This document shows, in pieces, positions 1 to 8,082 of a DNA stretch of 8,591 nt. The notes under the pieces are model-generated. The model made no database searches. It was not told where the DNA came from and was given only the letters and a program-made list of their open reading frames with translations. The position numbers and the translations under genes are program-made. Origin of the DNA: CAYRGQ01 sp964444885 (GTDB lineage: Bacteria; Bacteroidota; Bacteroidia; Sphingobacteriales; Sphingobacteriaceae). Each line of letters opens with the position of its first letter. Within the stretch, counting starts at the first letter, position 1. Location of the stretch: NCBI GenBank assembly GCA_964444885.1, contig CAYUIZ010000126.1:1-8591 (forward strand), written 5' to 3'.

Positions 1-74
1 AAGACCGCCACATCTCCACGTTCGATCGGGATAAAGAAAGACGAAGCCGGGCGGGAGGGTGTTAGCCGTGCCAT
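1..74 (-). CDS. Possible start of a further operon gene, cut by the window edge
   Basis: ATG at 74-72 overlaps the TGA of the preceding open stretch (TGATG) and opens a frame of 24 codons that runs off the left edge, starting MARLTPSRP and containing FFIPIERGDVAV. The TGATG overlap is typical of translationally coupled genes. However, no signal peptide or known domain is visible, and other frames in this short piece are also open on both strands (for example plus-strand frame 1 to a TGA at 85-87). The enzyme genes usual in PULs could follow here, but that is speculation. Confidence 0.2.
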   Translation of the reverse strand, partial: MARLTPSRPASSFFIPIERGDVAV

Positions 75-232
75 CACATCGGTTTGACTAACACAATATA
101 CTCATTTTCGTAAAAGTAGCTCGACCACGCATCGTTGCCTATGCCCTCGACCCGGCGGTATTTGCGCACCGGAACCGGACCTAAACAAAATAACACCAGC
201 GTCGCCGAGTTGCTTTTACGACTCGTTGGATC
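74..232 (-). other. In-frame open stretch after the last lipoprotein stop; possible remnant or small ORF
   Basis: After the TAA at 235-233 the same frame stays open for 52 codons until TGA at 76-74. There is no ATG that could start it usefully; the best internal start is GTG at 169-167, giving 31 residues beginning VRKYRRVEGIGNDAW and ending YIVLVKPM. The second half looks protein-like in composition and codon choice. I recognise no family. It may be a small GTG-started gene, the decayed end of a longer protein, or chance. Confidence 0.2.
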
Positions 233-1492
233 TTAGTCAACCAATACCTGCTGCATCAAGGTTACCCGATCGATTCGCCAAAACGTCCCGCCTCCTCCTC
301 CATAACTTTCCAAGTTGCCCACAAAGCCGAGTGAAACCGTAGCCGCTTCAGGAAGCGTGAAGACCAACCGGTGCCATCCCGGGGTGCTCGTTCGCATAAA
401 CGCAATCGAGGTTTCCAGATTAGCCACGTTAGGCAGCGCCTCCCCTAGGGCTGCCACCGTATAGAATTCCCCGCCATTGGTGCAGTCTGGAATATGCATT
501 TCAAACGTATATATTCCCGCAGGCAACGAAACCGTTTGATGGATCTTACCGTCTCGGATCGTTGTCATGTTGTCGTCAGACCACCCAGCCTCCATGGCAA
601 GGAATGGACCGCCAAACCAAAAATCCACACCTCCATAGCGATTTCCATCGGGGTCGCGGTGATTGCGGGCGGCCTCGTTTACTACCCAATGGGTAGGTAT
701 GGCCCAACGATCACTTTGCGCGCTGGTCTCCATAGGCACTTGCGTATTTTTCAAATAAAGATCCGTTACGTTCTTGGCAATCGCCGCTGTACTGACGTCG
801 GTGTAAAAGGTATCAATGCTCGCGGCCTGCGGCAGAAACAGCGTTCGGAAGGAGAATGTCGTAGCGTCATTCTTCAAATCATCGAGTTCCGTTACTTCCT
901 GATCTATAGGAACCACGAGTCGTTTAGGCCCCGTATCTGACGCGTACATTAACTCTGTGCCCACCGGACCAGCCGACAGGTCCATCGCCACCCAATTAAT
1001 ACGGACGACTCCACCGTCATCGACCGCACTGCTTACCAAGCGATTTCGAAGCGTATTTTGATAACGGTCACCATAGGATCGTCCAATGGCCGTCACCGGA
1101 ACCGATTTATTTCCCTTGGCATCGTACGTCACAAATACGAAGCTCCGAATCCCTTCTTCGACAGGAAGTATTTCGTCAAAATAACGATCGCCTCCCGCCA
1201 CATCGACGCTATAGTCAATCGAGTCTTTGCGGTCGTTCCAATAGACCCGAACTTTTTCTACTTTGGGGTCTGCACGGAACAAGCCGTATAGCCGCACGCG
1301 CTCCTTGCCCGAAAACACTTGTACGGAATCCAGCTTGCCTACATACGATATTTCGCCGTCTTCAACGTATTTCTTGAAGTCGTCCCACTTACTACATGAG
1401 GCAAACACCGTAAACGAGCACAATATAGCCATGGCTAGTTTTGCTCTTTTTGATATCGTATATTTCATTTTTTTTGCATTTTGTTGCACCAT
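233..1492 (-). CDS. DUF4998 + DUF5013-type surface lipoprotein (putative glycan-binding)
   Basis: Last recognisable gene of the operon, 419 residues. The signal peptide has a slightly unusual lipobox, FASC (Cys33, Phe at -3), followed by SKWDD, a lysine-plus-acidic pattern like surface-export signals of Bacteroidota. Residues 37-230 match DUF4998: EISYVGKLDSVQV (47-59), DPKVEKVRVYWNDRKDS (75-91), FVTYDAKGNKS (120-130), and IGRSYGDRYQNTLRNR (136-151). Residues about 262-417 look like DUF5013, a jelly-roll-like domain: W and HWVVNEAA at 263-275, KIHQTVSLPAGIYTFEMHI (316-334), YTVAALGEALPN (344-355), then TVSLGFVGNLE and FWRIDRVTL. No catalytic residues are recognised; glycan capture next to the SusCD pair is inferred from position. 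The ATG at 1492 lies 19 nt after the preceding stop. An in-frame ATG at 1468 (MKYTISKR) has the A-rich upstream tract favoured in this phylum and gives a more ordinary 25-residue signal peptide, so it may be the true start. Confidence 0.9.
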   Translation of the reverse strand: MVQQNAKKMKYTISKRAKLAMAILCSFTVFASCSKWDDFKKYVEDGEISYVGKLDSVQVFSGKERVRLYGLFRADPKVEKVRVYWNDRKDSIDYSVDVAGGDRYFDEILPVEEGIRSFVFVTYDAKGNKSVPVTAIGRSYGDRYQNTLRNRLVSSAVDDGGVVRINWVAMDLSAGPVGTELMYASDTGPKRLVVPIDQEVTELDDLKNDATTFSFRTLFLPQAASIDTFYTDVSTAAIAKNVTDLYLKNTQVPMETSAQSDRWAIPTHWVVNEAARNHRDPDGNRYGGVDFWFGGPFLAMEAGWSDDNMTTIRDGKIHQTVSLPAGIYTFEMHIPDCTNGGEFYTVAALGEALPNVANLETSIAFMRTSTPGWHRLVFTLPEAATVSLGFVGNLESYGGGGGTFWRIDRVTLMQQVLVD

Positions 1493-1511
1493 TGATTTAC
1501 CTTCGGCTTAA

Positions 1512-2729
1512 CTAGAGTATTGAGCCATAAACCTCGATCTCATTCATGCTCTGGGCCGTTCCGCCTGCGAAATTCTCCAAGCACCTAATTCGGATATATC
1601 GCACTTTAGGGGCGTTTAAATCCACTTCCCAGCTGAATCCAGCGGCGGCCGTAGCTTGGTCTTCGGCACTGTCCGTACCGTACGGCAAGCCTGAGGGTTT
1701 AACAACTTCATAGCTGCCAAGCAATATCCAGCTATCGTCTAACTCCCCGCTGAGCGAGGGGCTTTCAGAGCCGTAGATTTCGAATCGCTTCATCGTCGAC
1801 AAGTAATACCATCGGTCTCCTTCGGGAAATGGACGAATCCACACGCGGCTTATTTTCGCGAGTACACCCGTGTCAAACGTAACTATGTGGGGTCCATTAC
1901 CGCCATTAATTTGGTGGGTGAAGCTTGTATATGGCCAACCCATTCGCCCGTCCCACGCATATTCTAAGCGGGCGCCATTGGTCACTTGGGGCGCATCACC
2001 CGGCAACACGAACGCACGAAACGGCTGGGGATCCAGTTTTGCTTCGTAGATCGGTCGTATCGTGGTATAAAGCGTATCCGAACTATTGTTCCAGATGTCT
2101 TTGACGAAAATCGCCAACTCCTGCGCCACCGTATCCAACCCCCGGATTTTTGAGGTTATTTCGTCCGTTCGGGTAAAGACACTCTTGAAGTTATCTACCT
2201 CGAAGTCATCAAACTCATTTTTGCGCATTACCATGATCGCGATATTATCACGGGACGGATTCAACGCATTCAAGTTGTAGCCGCCAAACGCGTCAACGAC
2301 GTCGATGGACTTGAACACCCGCATGAAAGGGGCCTCCAAAGGCTTTACCGTAACGAACACTGGATCAGATGCGACTTCGTTCCTACTCACGGAATATAAA
2401 GCCACCTGATGTTCCAGCGTATCGGCAAATCCCTCAACGACGATTGTATCTTGATAGAAGGTAGCCTTTGCTTCCATCATCTGGCCGGAAGCGAGTTGGT
2501 AATTCGCCTTCACGTAAAGTAGGTTGTCACTTTTCGGCAACGTGTAGCTGATTTTGGCCTTTCCATCTAAATTTTCAACTTGCACATTGGTGACCGGCGG
2601 AGGCGCAGTCATATCGGTCCCTAATGGCTGCCTAAACTCCAAATTATCGTCGCAAGCCACCAGTCCTAAGGCCGTGCCTACAGCCAATAGACACCCGACG
2701 ACGGTATGTTTACATATGATCGTTTTCAT
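1512..2729 (-). CDS. DUF4959/DUF5126/DUF5000-type surface lipoprotein (putative glycan-binding)
   Basis: A 405-residue lipoprotein in the position of SusE-like surface glycan-binding proteins. The signal peptide ends in LVAC (Cys26) followed by DDNLEF; acidic residues right after the cysteine favour surface display in Bacteroidota. The domains, judged from memory of the families, are: a fibronectin-like DUF4959 domain at about 27-128 (TAPPPVTNVQVENLDGKAKI and the YTLPKSDNLLYVKA strands), a second beta-sandwich resembling DUF5126 at about 130-232 (IAIMVMRKNEFDDFE, ELAIFVKDIWNN), and a C-terminal DUF5000/discoidin-like domain at about 245-403 (YAWDGRMGWPYTSF, FDTGVLAKISRVWIRPF, KRFEIYGSE, VRYIRIRC, MNEIEVYGS). 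The discoidin-like fold commonly binds sugars, so binding of the PUL glycan at the cell surface is a reasonable inference. No catalytic motif is seen. It starts 15 nt after the susD-like stop and ends 19 nt before the next gene. The assignment to this architecture is firm; the function is inferred. Confidence 0.9.
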   Translation of the reverse strand: MKTIICKHTVVGCLLAVGTALGLVACDDNLEFRQPLGTDMTAPPPVTNVQVENLDGKAKISYTLPKSDNLLYVKANYQLASGQMMEAKATFYQDTIVVEGFADTLEHQVALYSVSRNEVASDPVFVTVKPLEAPFMRVFKSIDVVDAFGGYNLNALNPSRDNIAIMVMRKNEFDDFEVDNFKSVFTRTDEITSKIRGLDTVAQELAIFVKDIWNNSSDTLYTTIRPIYEAKLDPQPFRAFVLPGDAPQVTNGARLEYAWDGRMGWPYTSFTHQINGGNGPHIVTFDTGVLAKISRVWIRPFPEGDRWYYLSTMKRFEIYGSESPSLSGELDDSWILLGSYEVVKPSGLPYGTDSAEDQATAAAGFSWEVDLNAPKVRYIRIRCLENFAGGTAQSMNEIEVYGSIL

Positions 2730-2744
2730 GAATTTAAATTTTTG

Positions 2745-4718
2745 TTACCACCCAAGATTTTCAACCAATTTGGGATTCCTACGGATTTCGTAGTTACCGA
2801 TTGGCCAGAAATAATCTCGAGGCGTGATAAAAGTTTGGCTGAAAATGGTCCTTTCGACATTGTACGAATCGGTATCGCGACCCAGTACGCTAAAGCCCGT
2901 AATATCCTCGTTTAAGACGTCGGCGGCTTTCTTCCACCGACGCAAGTCCCAAAACCGATGCCCTTCGAACGCCAATTCGATTAGGCGCTCGCGGTGGATA
3001 ATCTCCCGAAGGCCGTCTTGGTTCGCGAACTTATTGGGGTTTGACGAAAAAGCCGTCCACGATTCGACGACGCCGTCTAGGCCGGCGCGTTCCCTGACCA
3101 TATCGAGGTAGGCGATGGCGGTGGCAGACCCAGGCTCGGTTTCGTTAAGCGCTTCCGCGTACATGAGGTACAGGTCGGCCAACCGAATTTCGGGCCAAGG
3201 GTATTGCCTCCAGGTAGGCGCGTTGTTGCTGTTGGTTGTCGATTCCCAGTGAACCAGCTTCTTCAGGAAATAACCCGTTTCATTCCAATTGGTGAAGTGG
3301 CCAAATCCCGATCGTTCCGTATTTTTCAACTGCACATACATGGCATTTTCGTCGCTCCCCGTGCTGGTTCCGTCCCGCATGTACCAAATTCCCCCGTCGA
3401 AGCCGAGGCTGGCGTAAAAACGCGGCTCGCGGTCGTAATTAAGCCGGGCCGTCATAAAGCCTGGCTCTATGTAGAATCGTTCGTCGTGCACGGCAGTACG
3501 CACTTGGGTATATTCGGTAAAATCCAAGGTCTTGTCCTCCTCGATGGGCACGCCGTTTTTGGTGTAATATTGCTTCGCGATTTTGATCGGCGCTCCCCAT
3601 ACGCCCTGTAGCTGAAACCTGTCCACGTTGCCGCCGCGGGCAAGCGGGGGCATGCACAGGGCTTCGTTGACAAAGTAGCTGTTTGATAAGGCCCAGACAT
3701 GTTCAGAACCCCAGCGCTGGGTGACGGCATTGCGGATGTTGAGCTGGGTTTTCGTCGTATCGGATAACCGCAATACGTCATCGGTGTACCGATACAGCCT
3801 GTGGCCGTTCGCCTCTGCTGCATCAATCGCCGCTTTTGCGGCATCCCTGGCCGTTACCCATTTATCCGGATCGTAGGTTTGGTTGAAAAACATCTCCCCC
3901 TCGGGACTCGTCAATCCCGCGAAATCCGTATTGCCGTTGAACAGTGGACTGGCCGCCATCAACAATAACTTGGCTTTAACCGCTAAAGCGATGGGCTTTG
4001 TAATCCGACCCAGCTGATTGTTTTCATCGACAATTTGGGCTGGCAGCTTCTCAATCGATTGGTCGAGCAATTCGGCAATAAAGTTGACGCAATCGTCGAT
4101 AGCTTCGCGCCCGTAGTAAAGTTCTTCTGGCGAGGCTGACTCTGGCACATTGACATCGATGATGGGAATGGGGCCATACATTCTCAGCAGGTAATAATGG
4201 TAGTAGGCTTTTAGAAATTCGACCTCGCCTATCCACCGCGTACGCTCATCAAGTGTCAAGTCGGGGGCGTTCTCGGGGTTTCGGATATTTTCCAGGAAGA
4301 TATTGCAATGCCGAATACCCTGGAACATGCGCAAGTAGTTAAAGCGCCCGTCCCCTCCTTTTAAGTTGCCACCCCACTCATTAAAAAGTGGGTCATCTAC
4401 ATTTTGCTGCCCTTGGGCGATGCGGAAGGCCGGGTGCCAATGAGCCTGATCGGATTGGGGCAACCATATTTCATCACCTGCCATGAGGCCTGCGTTGAAC
4501 CAGCCATCGCCGTTTATCGGCAAATAGGCATAGCACGTAAATAAATACTTCTCCGCCTCGTTCCGCAATTTAAACGCATGCTCGATTACCGAAACGTTGT
4601 CAGGCACGATATCCAAGAACTTTGAGCACGAGCCCATACAAAGGCTTGCAGATATGATCAATATCGATACCCATGACCGATAAAGATGCTTTGAGTTTGA
4701 TTTCTTCTGATTCATCAT
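2745..4718 (-). CDS. SusD/RagB-family surface glycan-binding lipoprotein
   Basis: Outer-membrane, outward-facing lipoprotein that binds glycan and acts as the lid of the SusC-like barrel. The signal peptide ends in a lipobox (MGSC, Cys31) followed by SKFLD, the usual SusD beginning. The N-terminal SusD-like helical (TPR-type) domain spans about 33-300, with FLKAYYHYYLLRMYGPIPII (168-187) and a conserved AKLLLMAASPLFNG helix (249-262). The RagB/SusD C-terminal domain covers about 340-657, with PEIRLADLYLMYAEALNE (509-526), the hallmark HRERLIELAFEGHRFWDLRRW (575-595, broken here as HRERLIELAFEG then HRFWDLRRW) and the closing DYFWPIGNYEIRRNPKL. At 657 residues it is longer than the original SusD (about 550), but such lengths occur in the family. 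The start is a tandem ATG (4718, 4715), 14 nt after the susC-like stop, implying cotranscription and probably translational coupling. The ligand cannot be deduced. Confidence 0.97.
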   Translation of the reverse strand: MMNQKKSNSKHLYRSWVSILIISASLCMGSCSKFLDIVPDNVSVIEHAFKLRNEAEKYLFTCYAYLPINGDGWFNAGLMAGDEIWLPQSDQAHWHPAFRIAQGQQNVDDPLFNEWGGNLKGGDGRFNYLRMFQGIRHCNIFLENIRNPENAPDLTLDERTRWIGEVEFLKAYYHYYLLRMYGPIPIIDVNVPESASPEELYYGREAIDDCVNFIAELLDQSIEKLPAQIVDENNQLGRITKPIALAVKAKLLLMAASPLFNGNTDFAGLTSPEGEMFFNQTYDPDKWVTARDAAKAAIDAAEANGHRLYRYTDDVLRLSDTTKTQLNIRNAVTQRWGSEHVWALSNSYFVNEALCMPPLARGGNVDRFQLQGVWGAPIKIAKQYYTKNGVPIEEDKTLDFTEYTQVRTAVHDERFYIEPGFMTARLNYDREPRFYASLGFDGGIWYMRDGTSTGSDENAMYVQLKNTERSGFGHFTNWNETGYFLKKLVHWESTTNSNNAPTWRQYPWPEIRLADLYLMYAEALNETEPGSATAIAYLDMVRERAGLDGVVESWTAFSSNPNKFANQDGLREIIHRERLIELAFEGHRFWDLRRWKKAADVLNEDITGFSVLGRDTDSYNVERTIFSQTFITPRDYFWPIGNYEIRRNPKLVENLGW

Positions 4719-4732
4719 AGTAGGATTAAGGA

Positions 4733-7700
4733 TTAAAGGTTGACCTGAATGCCCAAGTTATATACGGATTGCAACGGATAGCCGAGGCCGTTCCCTCTCA
4801 TCTCTGCATCCCACATTTTAAATTTGCTCATGATGAGCAAATTGGTTGCTGAAAAATATACTCGTGCATTCTTCACCTTAATGCGGTCAATCGCGGTATT
4901 GTAGCCGAATTCGACATTTTTTAGACGCAAGAAGCTGCCATTGCGCATCCACCACGTCGAGGTTTCATTATTGGGGTTAACCCGCCAAGTACTCAGCCGT
5001 GGCCAGAAAGCGTATGAATCCCGGTTTGTTTCGGACCAATGGTCGTCCGCGATTACGTCCAACAGCCCTGTTTGGTAGCCTTGGCTTGAATAGAAGGGCT
5101 GAATCTGCGCCGCGTTGATGAAAAACGAGAAGCGACCCGCCCCCTGGAAAAAGAAACTAAAATCAAATTTCTTATAGCCAAACGTGGATCCAAAACCATA
5201 GATAAGCTCAGGCTGCGTTGGGTAGCCGATCGGGACACGGTCGTCAGAGTTAATCACACCGTCACCGTTAATATCCCGGTACTTGATGTCGCCCGCTCGA
5301 AGGCCGAGGTCACTAAACTGCGTTGGGGAGTTCGCCACTTCCCCTTCATCGATAAACAGGCGCTCGGCAATATAGCCCCACGCTTGGTTGATGGAGTGGC
5401 CCCGTCTGGAGAGGTGGCTGAGCTCGGGCGGATAGGGCAACTCGTCTATCTCGTGAATCTTCGTGGTATTGAAAGTAAAGGTTCCCCTTGCGTTAACCCA
5501 GAAATCACTGGAAAATTGCTTAGCATAGCTCCCCGACAAATCGACACCTTTCGATTCTACTTCCCCGTAGTTGGAAAACGGTACAGCCATGAGGCCCGAC
5601 GCGTTATCGATGTTCGATATGGGCTGCATGATGTTAGTTCGTTTCTCCTGGAAAGCCTCAACGACTAAGTCGAAGGTATGGGCTATGCTTAAGTCCAGCC
5701 CGATATTGACTTGCCTAGACTGCTCCCAAGTAATTCCCGGATTTGCATAGCGTGCAATGGAAATTCCGGGTCGAGAATAAAGGGCCGTACCGTCGTTGCG
5801 CCCAAAACTGGTGCCGTAATTGCCGTTGTTCAAGTTGACGTTTGACAAGTAAAAGAAACGCTGCGTGTTGTCACCAATGGCATCGTTGCCAGCTAAGCCA
5901 TAAGTAGCACGGATCTTCAACTCGTTAATGGTGTTTTTGAGCGGTGCGAAGAATTTTTCCTCAGATATGCGATACCCAAGCCCAACCGAGGGGAAAAACC
6001 CCCAGCGATGGTTAGCGTCGAAACGCTCCGAGCCATTATACCCAAAGTTAAACTCCGCTAAATAGCGCCCGTCATAACCATAGGAGAATCGGCCGGACAC
6101 ACCCGCGTTACGCGCTGGCAACGATTGTATGACATCCATCTCATTAGCGGTTTCATAGCTGGACATGTAGGATATCAGCATGCCGCCTACAGCGTGCTTT
6201 TCATTGAAGACGCGATTATAGTTAACGGTCCCTTCCGCCCAAATACGCGAATCAATTTCCTTAGCGTCCTGGACGAAATCAAGAAACTCACGTCCTACAG
6301 GTTGCAATGATGTAGCCGAACCATCGTTTAAAGCCCGCAAATTATACGTTTGCGTCTGCGGATTCACGTGCGCCTGGTAGAAAAACGGTTGGTAGTTTCT
6401 ATTGACCCGATAGAAAGACACCCTACGGAGGTAGCCCATGGCCCGCGCGGACAGCCCGGGCGTGATGCCCGAGAGGTCTTGCTTTAGCTCTAGTTGCGGC
6501 TGAATATTAGACGTTTTGTACACCTGATACCCTTTCACCATTTCGGCATACGGATTGACATACATCGTCGAACTCAGGGAAAGATCCGTATTACGCGTCT
6601 GTGCAGAACCGAACAACGGATGGTCGATAAAAGGCTGCAAAGACGCGGGATATACCGCTGGAAACATCACCGGGTTAGCATTCATGGCATTCCGGAAAGT
6701 CTGTTCTCCACCCGAAAGCCTAGCGCCATTTTCGTCAAATCCGCCCACCGGCCCCGTGTAATCGTCAAACTGACCGTACATCCGAACGATTAGCGTGGTA
6801 CTTTTTGTTACATCGAAGTCGACGTTTGACCGGATGGAATAATTGTTTAGCCGAATATTACTATTGAAGTCGTTGATCGGCTCCACCTTCAGCATACCAT
6901 TGTCGCGATTGTACGTGCCCGCGATATAGTAGCGGGCGCGGGGCGAGCCACCGCTGACGTTCAAGTTGTATCCTTGATTAACCGTATAGTCCTTAATGAG
7001 TAGGCCCAACCAGTCATTGCTGGGATACAAATACGGGTCTTCGCCAGCGAGCGTCGCATTAATTTTGTTCTGGGAATAGGGCTCAATACCATTGGGGGAT
7101 CTGGTAATCGCCGCTTGGTTAGCTAGACGCATATAGGTTATGTTGTCTGCAAAGTTCAAGTTGCGCGTATTGGTGGAGATTCGATTCTCGGCGCGAAAGC
7201 TGAATGAGGGTGCGCCGTCCTGTCCCATTTTGGTGTTAATCAGCACCACCCCGTTGGCGCCCCTCGCGCCATAGACCGCAGCCGCCGCGGCATCCTTTAA
7301 TACCGAAAAATCCGAAATATCATCGGGCTGTAACCGCGCCATATCCGTAGCGGATGACTCGATGCCATCAATCAATATTAGCGGATCCAGCTTCCCGGAA
7401 CCGAACGTCGACAGCCCTCGGATAAAGAACGTCGAGTTGTCCGTTCCCATGCCAGGCTCTCCGCTATTCTGGAAGGAAATCATGCCGGAGACACGCCCTG
7501 CAAGGGCATTGGTTAAATTTGACGATGCCGTCTTAAGCTCCTTGACATCGACCGTGGTGATGGAACTCACCAAACTCGCTTTCTTTTGCGTTCCTCCGAA
7601 ACCCGTCACCGTAACCTCTTCCAGCGCGGTATCGTCGTAAGTCATCACCACGACCAAATCAATTCCTCCGGCTTGGTTTATAGCTTGCGAGGCCAGGGGA

Positions 7701-7969
7701 ATTTGCTGCAATTTCAATCCCACATACGTGAATTCGAGCGTAGCATTACGTTCTGCAGTCAGTTGAAACCGCCCCAGACCGTCCGTTGAATACGTTCGGT
7801 TACTGCCTAGCACCCGGATGGTCACGCCAGGCATGCCGGCAATTGAGTCCGTGACAATTCCTTGCACGGCAATTTGACTTTGAGCAAACCCGAATGGTAG
7901 CTCGGCTGCCAAGAACAGCAGCAGCACCCATCCCCTGCCCATCATAACATGGATAATTTTACTCATCAT
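4733..7969 (-). CDS. SusC/RagA-family TonB-dependent outer-membrane transporter
   Basis: An outer-membrane beta-barrel that imports oligosaccharides using TonB energy, paired with the SusD-like lipoprotein encoded directly downstream. The 1078 residues are normal for the family. In order: a signal peptide (hydrophobic WVLLLFLAAELPFGFA, cleavage near residue 29-30), a carboxypeptidase-regulatory-like beta-sandwich at about 34-113, a TonB-box-like EEVTVTGFG at 117-125, the plug at about 128-250 with the SusC signature (NALAGRVSG at 154-162, LILIDGIES at 197-205, VLKDAAAAAVYGARGANG at 223-240), and the barrel to the end. FFPSVGLGYRISEEKF (658-673) and the acidic loop DINGDGVINSDD (899-910) are typical SusC features. 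No STN domain precedes the beta-sandwich, so signalling to a FecR-type anti-sigma factor is unlikely. The start is a double ATG (7969 and 7966) in an A/T-rich context, and I took the first. It is the first gene of the operon, preceded by a long leader. The transported glycan is unknown. Confidence 0.97.
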   Translation of the reverse strand: MMSKIIHVMMGRGWVLLLFLAAELPFGFAQSQIAVQGIVTDSIAGMPGVTIRVLGSNRTYSTDGLGRFQLTAERNATLEFTYVGLKLQQIPLASQAINQAGGIDLVVVMTYDDTALEEVTVTGFGGTQKKASLVSSITTVDVKELKTASSNLTNALAGRVSGMISFQNSGEPGMGTDNSTFFIRGLSTFGSGKLDPLILIDGIESSATDMARLQPDDISDFSVLKDAAAAAVYGARGANGVVLINTKMGQDGAPSFSFRAENRISTNTRNLNFADNITYMRLANQAAITRSPNGIEPYSQNKINATLAGEDPYLYPSNDWLGLLIKDYTVNQGYNLNVSGGSPRARYYIAGTYNRDNGMLKVEPINDFNSNIRLNNYSIRSNVDFDVTKSTTLIVRMYGQFDDYTGPVGGFDENGARLSGGEQTFRNAMNANPVMFPAVYPASLQPFIDHPLFGSAQTRNTDLSLSSTMYVNPYAEMVKGYQVYKTSNIQPQLELKQDLSGITPGLSARAMGYLRRVSFYRVNRNYQPFFYQAHVNPQTQTYNLRALNDGSATSLQPVGREFLDFVQDAKEIDSRIWAEGTVNYNRVFNEKHAVGGMLISYMSSYETANEMDVIQSLPARNAGVSGRFSYGYDGRYLAEFNFGYNGSERFDANHRWGFFPSVGLGYRISEEKFFAPLKNTINELKIRATYGLAGNDAIGDNTQRFFYLSNVNLNNGNYGTSFGRNDGTALYSRPGISIARYANPGITWEQSRQVNIGLDLSIAHTFDLVVEAFQEKRTNIMQPISNIDNASGLMAVPFSNYGEVESKGVDLSGSYAKQFSSDFWVNARGTFTFNTTKIHEIDELPYPPELSHLSRRGHSINQAWGYIAERLFIDEGEVANSPTQFSDLGLRAGDIKYRDINGDGVINSDDRVPIGYPTQPELIYGFGSTFGYKKFDFSFFFQGAGRFSFFINAAQIQPFYSSQGYQTGLLDVIADDHWSETNRDSYAFWPRLSTWRVNPNNETSTWWMRNGSFLRLKNVEFGYNTAIDRIKVKNARVYFSATNLLIMSKFKMWDAEMRGNGLGYPLQSVYNLGIQVNL

Positions 7970-7976
7970 AATAAGG

Positions 7977-8027
7977 TTATAAAAAGATTAATAAGCTGTA
8001 CCCGATCGTGGTCGTGTCGATCGTCAT
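7977..8027 (-). other. Possible 16-codon leader ORF overlapping the previous one
   Basis: ATG at 8027-8025 overlaps the TGA of the preceding 7-codon ORF in an ATGA arrangement. It encodes MTIDTTTIGYSLLIFL and stops with TAA at 7979-7977, only 7 nt before the susC-like ATG and in another frame. The spacing would permit translational coupling into susC. The peptide has a hydrophobic end but no recognised homology. Evidence is positional only. Confidence 0.18.
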
Positions 8028-8082
8028 GCCCACTGGAAAACCGGCATGACAACCTCGCTTCCTACCTCCGTTCTAGGAAAGC
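8003..8082 (-). promoter_or_regulatory. Structured 5' leader: three consecutive hairpins
   Basis: Within the predicted leader three inverted repeats lie almost end to end. First in the transcript is GCTTTCCTA/TAGGAAGC (8082-8074 with 8064-8057, one bulged A, 9-nt loop GAACGGAGG). Next is GTCATGCC/GGCATGAC (8050-8043 with 8030-8023, perfect 8 bp, 12-nt loop). Last is CGATCG/CGATCG (8023-8018 with 8008-8003, 6 bp, 9-nt loop), which shares one base with the second. None is followed by a T-tract, so they do not look like terminators. I recognise no known riboswitch or RNA family. A post-transcriptional regulatory role for susC is possible but unproven. Confidence 0.35.
8024..8047 (-). other. Possible 7-codon leader ORF (MPVFQWA)
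   Basis: ATG at 8047-8045 and TGA at 8026-8024 enclose MPVFQWA. A GAGG sits at 8056-8053, 5 nt before the ATG, which is unusual here because the main genes lack such a site. The start codon lies in the left arm and the stop codon in the right arm of the perfect 8-bp leader hairpin, so translation would open that hairpin. Very short ORFs arise often by chance, so this is only a candidate. Confidence 0.18.

Noticed and set aside
206..225. Inverted repeat CGAGT/ACTCG just after the last lipoprotein, considered as the operon terminator
   Set aside because: Only 5 bp of stem with a 10-nt loop and no immediate T-tract on either strand; the nearest T-rich stretch is about 20 nt further on.
494..940. 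148-codon plus-strand ORF antisense to the last lipoprotein
   Set aside because: It lies wholly within a well-supported gene on the other strand and has the basic, low-information composition of a shadow frame.
3204..3611. 135-codon plus-strand ORF, and the 125-codon minus-strand ORF at 3467-3844, inside the susD-like gene
   Set aside because: Both are alternative frames of a gene whose SusD motifs are intact throughout; no independent start or domain.
5240..5275. Acidic DINGDGVINSDD motif in the susC product, considered as a dockerin or EF-hand module
   Set aside because: This Ca-binding-like loop is common in extracellular loops of SusC proteins and is single; it is not a separate domain.
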